Source: Actinomycetota bacterium
Lineage (GTDB): Bacteria; Actinomycetota; Thermoleophilia; Gaiellales; Gaiellaceae
NCBI GenBank assembly: GCA_013817555.1
Contig: JACDCN010000046.1
Span: 1 to 11,111 of the forward strand
Reading direction: 5' to 3'
DNA: 11,111 bases
The position numbers and the translations under genes are program-made. Shown piece after piece: positions 7,317 to 11,111 of the stretch; the stretch's first letter is position 1; every line of letters starts with the position of its first letter. Below the pieces are notes generated by a model. The model had not been told where the DNA came from, searched no databases, and was given only the letters and a program-made list of their open reading frames with translations.

Positions 7317-8104
7317 AGAGCGGTGGGCTGACTGCCGCGGTGCTCGAGGCCCGCGAGGCGCTGCGAACGGTGCAGGACAAGAGAGCTCAGGACCCGGTCG
7401 GCTCCGTCGTCGTGAGTGGCACGCTCGCGGAGCAACTCGTACGCGAGCTTGGTGCGGGCGCCGAGCCAGGCGCTGTCGTCGTGAGGGAGCCCCCGAGCAT
7501 CGCGGGCGCCGAGGTGGTCGTCCGAGTGATTGCCGGCGACCCCAGCGATGCGGACGACGCGCTCGTCCGCGCTGCGGACGCCGTCGGGACTCCAGTCGTC
7601 TTCGTCCAGCTCTGGCCGCAGGCCAACTGGCGCTCGTTGTTCGTTCTCTCGCCCTTCGTCGTCGAATGCCGTGCGGGAGAGGGCTTCCCCGTCCGGGACA
7701 TCGCCCGGACGATCGCCCGCGCGGTCGGGCATCCGGAGGCTCTGGCTGCGCGAGTGCCTCTCCTGGATGACCCAGTCGAGTCGAGCGTCATCGCCACCGC
7801 GATTGCTCGCGCCGCCTTGCTCGGTGCGGTCGGAACCAGGAGGAGCGCTCCTGCCCGCCCGTTGATCACGCTTGCGCAACTCCGGATGGTCTCGTCGTTG
7901 CGAGCGGCTGAAGGGTCGGAAGGGCAGAAAGAGCTCCCTCCGGCGGCCGTTGCAGGAGCAACCCTCGCGGCGAGCTTTGTCCTGCGTGCAGCCGCGCGGG
8001 TGGCTGCACGGTCGCTTCCTGCGCCGCTGGTCAACGCAGCGGTTGCCGCTGGAGGGACGTGGGCACTCGCCGAGCTCATGCGCAGGCTCCAAGCTCGCGA
8101 GTAG
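7313..8104 (+). CDS. DUF697-like protein with a degenerate GTPase-like N-terminal part
   Basis: No function can be named. The 263 residues fall in two parts. Residues about 30-110 resemble a G-domain fold without its motifs: VVVSG where a P-loop strand would be, a hydrophobic strand AEVVVRVIAGD (66-76), a short acidic helix, then GTPVVFVQLWPQ (92-103) where GTPases have the NKxD strand. Residues about 155-263 look like the DUF697/YcjF C-terminal domain: IATAIARAALLGAVG, PLITLAQLRMVSSLRAAEG (183-201), hydrophobic VAGATLAASFVLRAAARVA and a final AAVAAGGTWALAEL, suggesting association with the membrane. Its GTG overlaps the rodA stop (GTGA) and AGGAG (7299-7303) lies nine bases upstream, so it is translated with rodA. 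The DUF697 match is from pattern recognition only; an unrelated Ala-rich membrane protein is possible. Confidence 0.6.
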   Translation: MKSGGLTAAVLEAREALRTVQDKRAQDPVGSVVVSGTLAEQLVRELGAGAEPGAVVVREPPSIAGAEVVVRVIAGDPSDADDALVRAADAVGTPVVFVQLWPQANWRSLFVLSPFVVECRAGEGFPVRDIARTIARAVGHPEALAARVPLLDDPVESSVIATAIARAALLGAVGTRRSAPARPLITLAQLRMVSSLRAAEGSEGQKELPPAAVAGATLAASFVLRAAARVAARSLPAPLVNAAVAAGGTWALAELMRRLQARE

Positions 8105-8136
8105 AGCTTCCGCCGAACGCCGTGCCCGCTCCGTCC

Positions 8137-8147
8137 GGTCCGGGACC
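8137..8147 (+). promoter_or_regulatory. Palindrome abutting a -10, possible operator
   Basis: GGTCC-G-GGACC is a perfect 11-base dyad ending exactly where the -10 at 8148 begins. A one-base loop makes an RNA hairpin unlikely, so a DNA-binding site is the more natural reading, but GC-rich dyads arise often by chance here. Confidence 0.25.
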
Positions 8148-8153
8148 TAGCAT
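8148..8153 (+). promoter_or_regulatory. -10 element for the 64-residue protein gene
   Basis: TAGCAT fits the TANNNT pattern seen at 1324, 2648 and 8390. A start about seven to nine bases later gives a leader of roughly 20 bases containing the GGAGG at 8173-8177. No -35 is evident. Confidence 0.4.
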
Positions 8154-8181
8154 GCGCCCCGACCGAACCATGGGAGGGACG

Positions 8182-8376
8182 ATGCTCGATACCGAGTTGG
8201 CCGAGGAGCTCCTTCAGCTCGAAGAAGCGGACGCGTGGTTCGAGTACCTCGAGTCGACCCGGGGCCAGACCGAGAAGCGGTATGGAGAGGTCGAACCGTG
8301 GGCGTGGGCGCGGCTCTCGCAGCGCCTGCGCGCCGTGCGGGCCCGCCGGTCGCGCCTCCGCCCCGCGGCGGCCTAA
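8182..8376 (+). CDS. Small conserved-looking protein of unknown function
   Basis: The 64 residues begin MLDTELAEELLQLEEADAWF and continue with FEYLESTRGQ, VEPWAWARLSQRL and a basic end RAVRARRSRLRPAAA. The product is predicted all-helical: an acidic amphipathic first half with four Glu-rich turns, a Trp pair (EPWAWA), and an Arg-rich tail that could contact nucleic acid. I do not recognise the family. ATG 8182 is preferred because GGAGG (8173-8177) lies four bases upstream; in-frame ATGs at 8152 and 8170 are alternatives. It has its own -10 and sits between the rod operon and rne. Codon third positions are C/G-rich like the neighbours and amino-acid composition is protein-like, supporting a real gene. 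Confidence 0.6.
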   Translation: MLDTELAEELLQLEEADAWFEYLESTRGQTEKRYGEVEPWAWARLSQRLRAVRARRSRLRPAAA

Positions 8377-8384
8377 AGGGGCCG
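8369..8384 (+). terminator. Weak hairpin over the stop of the small gene
   Basis: CGGCC (8369-8373) pairs with GGCCG (8380-8384) around a loop TAAAGG that contains the stop codon. Only five base pairs and no T-run follow, so terminator function is doubtful. Confidence 0.2.
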
Positions 8385-8389
8385 GCAGG

Positions 8390-8395
8390 TACACT
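8390..8395 (+). promoter_or_regulatory. -10 element for rne
   Basis: TACACT in the context GGTACACTCGGC closely resembles the mreB element context (GGTAGACTCGGC, 1322-1333). Transcription from about 8402-8404 would give rne a leader of about 100 bases. No -35 is visible. Confidence 0.5.
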
Positions 8396-8450
8396 CGGCA
8401 CCAGGTCCCATGACCATGGCTTTACAACACATCCGCAGCGCGACCCCGGG

Positions 8451-8484
8451 AACGCCGTCGGCGTTTGTCCGATCGCGCGCGATC
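8451..8484 (+). promoter_or_regulatory. Two tandem palindromes in the rne leader
   Basis: AACGCC-GTC-GGCGTT (8451-8465) is a perfect 6-bp hairpin with a 3-base loop. GATCGCGCGCGATC (8471-8484) is a perfect 14-base palindrome that in RNA forms a 5-bp stem with a CGCG loop. The second ends only five bases before the AGGAG of rne, so its folding could affect ribosome access or be a target for RNase E itself. Role is inferred. Confidence 0.45.
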
Positions 8485-8489
8485 ACACG

Positions 8490-8494
8490 AGGAG
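8490..8494 (+). promoter_or_regulatory. Shine-Dalgarno that fixes the rne TTG start
   Basis: AGGAG lies nine bases before TTG 8504, which opens the long RNase frame. The frame has no stop back to 8411, so the ribosome binding site decides the start. Confidence 0.75.
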
Positions 8495-8503
8495 ATTCAC
8501 ACC

Positions 8504-11111
8504 TTGCCATTACGTTGGTTTCGCTTTGGAAAGAACGAGGACGAGGCTACGGCGCAGGAAGCACCGGCCGTAGAGGAAGAAACACCGCCTGAGGCACTAG
8601 AGGCGGAGCAGGTCCCGGAGGCCGCTGAGGTCCCGGAGACCGCGAAGAAGAAGCGCCGTCGCGGAAGCCGCGGAGGGCGTGGACGGAAGAAGCTAGGCAC
8701 AAACGTCGAGGCTGCTTCGGACGCTTCGATGTCCACGCAGCCTTCCGAGGAGCCTACGCGCGACAAGGGGGAGCGGAAGCCGTCAGAGCGCAAGCCTGGG
8801 CGGGCGCCCGCCGAGCGCAAATCGCAGCGCGCGACTCGGCGCCGGACACCGACTAGGCGCGCGCCGCTGCCCGCCGCGAAGCGCGAGCTCCTGATCTCGG
8901 TCGACGTCGGAGAGCAGCGCGTGGCCGTCCTCGAGGACGACCGGGTCGCTGAGGTCTACCTCGAGCGCCCCGAGAGGCGTTCGATCGCCGGGAACATCTA
9001 CCTGGGAGTCGTCGACAACGTCCTTCCAGGGATGGAGGCCGCGTTCGTCGAGATCGGCCTCGAGAAGAACGGCTTCCTCTACGTCGACGAGATCGTCGGC
9101 CCCGAGCTCGAGGGTCGCAAAGGCGCCCGGAAGATCCAGGACCTGATCAAGCGTGGCCAGACCGTTCTGGTGCAGGCGGTAAAGGACCCCATGAAGTCGA
9201 AGGGCGCCCGCCTGACGACCGAGCTCTCGTTGCCCGGACGCTTTCTCGTCTATGTCCCGAACGGCGAGGGCATGGGGGTCTCCCGCAGGCTCGACGACCA
9301 GGAGCGCACCCGGCTCAAGGAGATCGTGAGGGAGCTCGACGCGAAAGGCGGCGGCATCATCGTGCGCACCGCGGCGGAAGGCGCTTCCGCAGAGGACATC
9401 GAGCGCGACCTCGTCTTCCTCCAGCGCCTCTGGAAGACGATTCAGGCCAAGGCGGAGCAATCCACGGCCCCCGAGCTCGTCTACGAGGAGGCCGAGCTGC
9501 CGCTCCGCATCGTCCGCGATCTCTTCGCCGGCGACTTCGTGGGCGCGCAAATCGACGACGATCGCACGCATCGACGAATCGTCAGCTACCTGAAGAAGAC
9601 CTCGCCGCACATGATCGAGCGCGTCCATCGCTATCGCGACAAGACGCCGCTCTTCGAGGCCTCAGGCGTCGAGCAGGAGATCCGCTCCACACTCGCTCGG
9701 CGGGTGGACCTCCCCTCCGGCGGATACCTCGTCTTCGACTACGCGGAGGCGTTCACCGTCATCGATGTCAACACCGGCCGATTCGTAGGCTCGCGCGGCA
9801 AGTCCTCGGGGGGACGGCTGGAGGACACGATCGTGAAGAACAACCTCGAGGCCGTGAAGGAAGTAGTACGCCAGCTCAGGCTTCGCGACATCGGCGGGAT
9901 CATCGTCATCGACTTCATCGACATGGCGAACCCAAAGAACCGCTCGACCGTCGAGGACGCGCTTCGCACCGAGCTCGAGCGCGACCGGACGAAGACATTT
10001 GTGGTCGAGATCTCGCCGCTCGGGCTCGTGGAGATGACGCGCCAGAATGTCACCGACGGCCCACGGGAGATCCTTACGACCAAGTGTGCCGTGTGTGCGG
10101 GCGACGGATTCGTCGTATCGGAAGCGACTCATGCGCTCGAGATCGAGCGAAAGCTCAGGGAAGTCGCGAAGGGCTCGCGGGTGCAGGCGTTCCGCATCGG
10201 CGTCCACCCCCGCGTCCTCGCCCTGCTCGCTGGGCCGGGCGGACGCCGACTCCAGGACGTCGAGGCTCTCTCGCGACGCCGGTTCTTCCTGGTTCCCGCA
10301 GCATCCGAGAACGGGCACGTTCACCTCGATCACTTCGAGGTACTCGACCAGGGCAAGCTCGAGGCGCTCCAGCCCACGGCTCCGGTCGCAGAAGGGGCTT
10401 CGCTCGAGCTTAAGCTCGTCGAGGTGGGGCTCTACGATGCCAGCGCCGGTGTGGGCAAGGTGGACGGCGCGGAAATCGTGGTCTCTGGAGCCGCCAAGCT
10501 CGTCGGCAAGAAGGTCTCCGTAACGGTCGGACGCGTTCTCGACGGCGTGGCCTACGCGTCGCTTGCCGACGCAGCCGAGCTCGCGACGCCGATCACGTTC
10601 GAGGCAGAAGCAGAGAAGCCGACGCGCGCGCCCAGCCGGAGGAAGGAGACCGCAAAGGACGTTGTCACCGCCACAGCGCCCGAGGCAGAGGCGGACATCG
10701 GGTTCGAGGCGGAGGTCGAGGACGACGAAGCCGACGAGCCGGAGGAGGTCGTCGCCGTGAGCGACGACCCCGGCGACGGCGAGGAGCAGCCGAAGAAGAA
10801 GAGAACGCGCCGCGGCACTCGTGGTGGCCGCGGGCGCAAGAAGCCGGCCCCAGCCACTGCGGTGACCGCGGAGAGCGAAGTGGTAGAGCAGGAGGCTGTC
10901 GCGCGAAAGTCGACTCCGAGGATTCACGTTCCTGTGCCCGAGCCTGCTGCGGAGCCCGAATCCGAGCCGGAGCCCGAAGCCGAGCTCCAGGCCGAGGTCG
11001 ACCCGAGTGCAGATGGCGATGCCACCCCCGACGGCCAACCGAAACGCAAGCGCTCGCGCCGGGGAACGCGAGGAGGCCGCAAGCGCAAGAAGCCTGCAAC
11101 GAACGGCATCG
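8504..11111 (+). CDS. rne: Ribonuclease E/G family endoribonuclease (3' end outside window)
   Basis: RNase E/G is a single-strand endonuclease for mRNA decay and rRNA/tRNA maturation and the scaffold of the degradosome. 869 codons are present, with no stop. Order: N-terminal arm (1-126), acidic then Lys/Arg-rich, with a KKKRRRGSRGGRGRKK block (48-63); S1-containing core from RELLISVDVG (127), with IAGNIYLGVVDNVLPGMEAAFVEIG (161-185, shown in part elsewhere in the family); the DNase I-like catalytic part with metal-binding Asp D421 in VIDVNTG and D470 in IIVIDFIDM; the zinc-link C528-A-V-C531; a TRAM-like domain (about 632-687, GVGKVDG...KLVGKKVSVTV); then an acidic, Pro/Glu-rich arm with two more basic blocks (764-781 and 847-864). 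The TTG start is set by AGGAG. Both arms are typical of actinobacterial RNase E in style. Confidence 0.95.
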   Translation, partial: MPLRWFRFGKNEDEATAQEAPAVEEETPPEALEAEQVPEAAEVPETAKKKRRRGSRGGRGRKKLGTNVEAASDASMSTQPSEEPTRDKGERKPSERKPGRAPAERKSQRATRRRTPTRRAPLPAAKRELLISVDVGEQRVAVLEDDRVAEVYLERPERRSIAGNIYLGVVDNVLPGMEAAFVEIGLEKNGFLYVDEIVGPELEGRKGARKIQDLIKRGQTVLVQAVKDPMKSKGARLTTELSLPGRFLVYVPNGEGMGVSRRLDDQERTRLKEIVRELDAKGGGIIVRTAAEGASAEDIERDLVFLQRLWKTIQAKAEQSTAPELVYEEAELPLRIVRDLFAGDFVGAQIDDDRTHRRIVSYLKKTSPHMIERVHRYRDKTPLFEASGVEQEIRSTLARRVDLPSGGYLVFDYAEAFTVIDVNTGRFVGSRGKSSGGRLEDTIVKNNLEAVKEVVRQLRLRDIGGIIVIDFIDMANPKNRSTVEDALRTELERDRTKTFVVEISPLGLVEMTRQNVTDGPREILTTKCAVCAGDGFVVSEATHALEIERKLREVAKGSRVQAFRIGVHPRVLALLAGPGGRRLQDVEALSRRRFFLVPAASENGHVHLDHFEVLDQGKLEALQPTAPVAEGASLELKLVEVGLYDASAGVGKVDGAEIVVSGAAKLVGKKVSVTVGRVLDGVAYASLADAAELATPITFEAEAEKPTRAPSRRKETAKDVVTATAPEAEADIGFEAEVEDDEADEPEEVVAVSDDPGDGEEQPKKKRTRRGTRGGRGRKKPAPATAVTAESEVVEQEAVARKSTPRIHVPVPEPAAEPESEPEPEAELQAEVDPSADGDATPDGQPKRKRSRRGTRGGRKRKKPATNGI

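Noticed and set aside
8410..8592. Possible 60-codon leader peptide starting 14 bases after the rne -10
   Set aside because: Translation (MTMALQHIRSATPG...) has no protein-like features beyond its first residues, has no ribosome binding site, and its second half is the out-of-frame rne start. Could still be a regulatory upstream frame, but nothing in the sequence supports it.
9662..11038. Long open frame of 458 codons on the minus strand
   Set aside because: It lies opposite the RNase E/G gene; such antisense frames are normal in GC-rich coding DNA. Its translation has no recognisable domain and mirrors the low-complexity Glu/Arg codons of rne.

Overview
The window is a GC-rich chromosomal segment of about 11 kb, with every gene on the + strand. 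It carries a rod-shape cell-wall module: maf, mreB, mreC, mreD, a class B penicillin-binding protein (mrdA) and the SEDS glycosyltransferase rodA. These are followed by two uncharacterised genes and a long RNase E/G gene that runs off the right edge. High GC, frequent GTG/TTG starts, strong C/G third-position bias, -10 elements without a visible -35, and apparently leaderless mRNAs suggest a high-GC actinobacterium. My best guess is the Thermoleophilia (Gaiellales/Solirubrobacterales type); this is inferred from style and gene order, not from any marker search.

Layout. 1-762: a class I SAM methyltransferase whose reading frame is broken near 425-430; the window appears to begin inside its start codon. 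738-1322: maf, overlapping the methyltransferase end. 1339-2391: mreB, directly behind a -10 element with no leader. 2392-2661: a non-coding gap with three strong stem-loops, the last followed by TTTT, and then a second -10 element for mreC. 2662-8104: mreC, mreD, mrdA, rodA and a DUF697-like gene, each overlapping the next by 1 to 8 bases, so clearly one translationally coupled operon. 8105-8503: a 64-residue conserved-looking small protein with its own -10 and Shine-Dalgarno, then the -10 and a roughly 100-base leader of rne. 8504-end: RNase E/G, 869 codons present and no stop in the window.

How the genes work together. MreB filaments, MreC and MreD form the rod complex that positions the RodA glycosyltransferase and its partner transpeptidase PBP2 for lateral wall synthesis. 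Maf is a nucleotide-pyrophosphatase often found beside mreB. The DUF697-like protein is the least explained member: it is co-translated with RodA and looks like a GTPase-linked membrane domain whose G-domain motifs have been lost. The RNase E/G gene is a separate unit with both arms carrying the same Lys/Arg/Gly-rich block, a TRAM-like domain after the catalytic core, and two palindromes just ahead of its ribosome binding site.

No mobile elements, CRISPR, tRNA or rRNA genes were seen. The parts that most deserve a second look are the degenerate-GTPase/DUF697 gene in the rod operon, the structured mreB-mreC gap, and the architecture and leader of rne.
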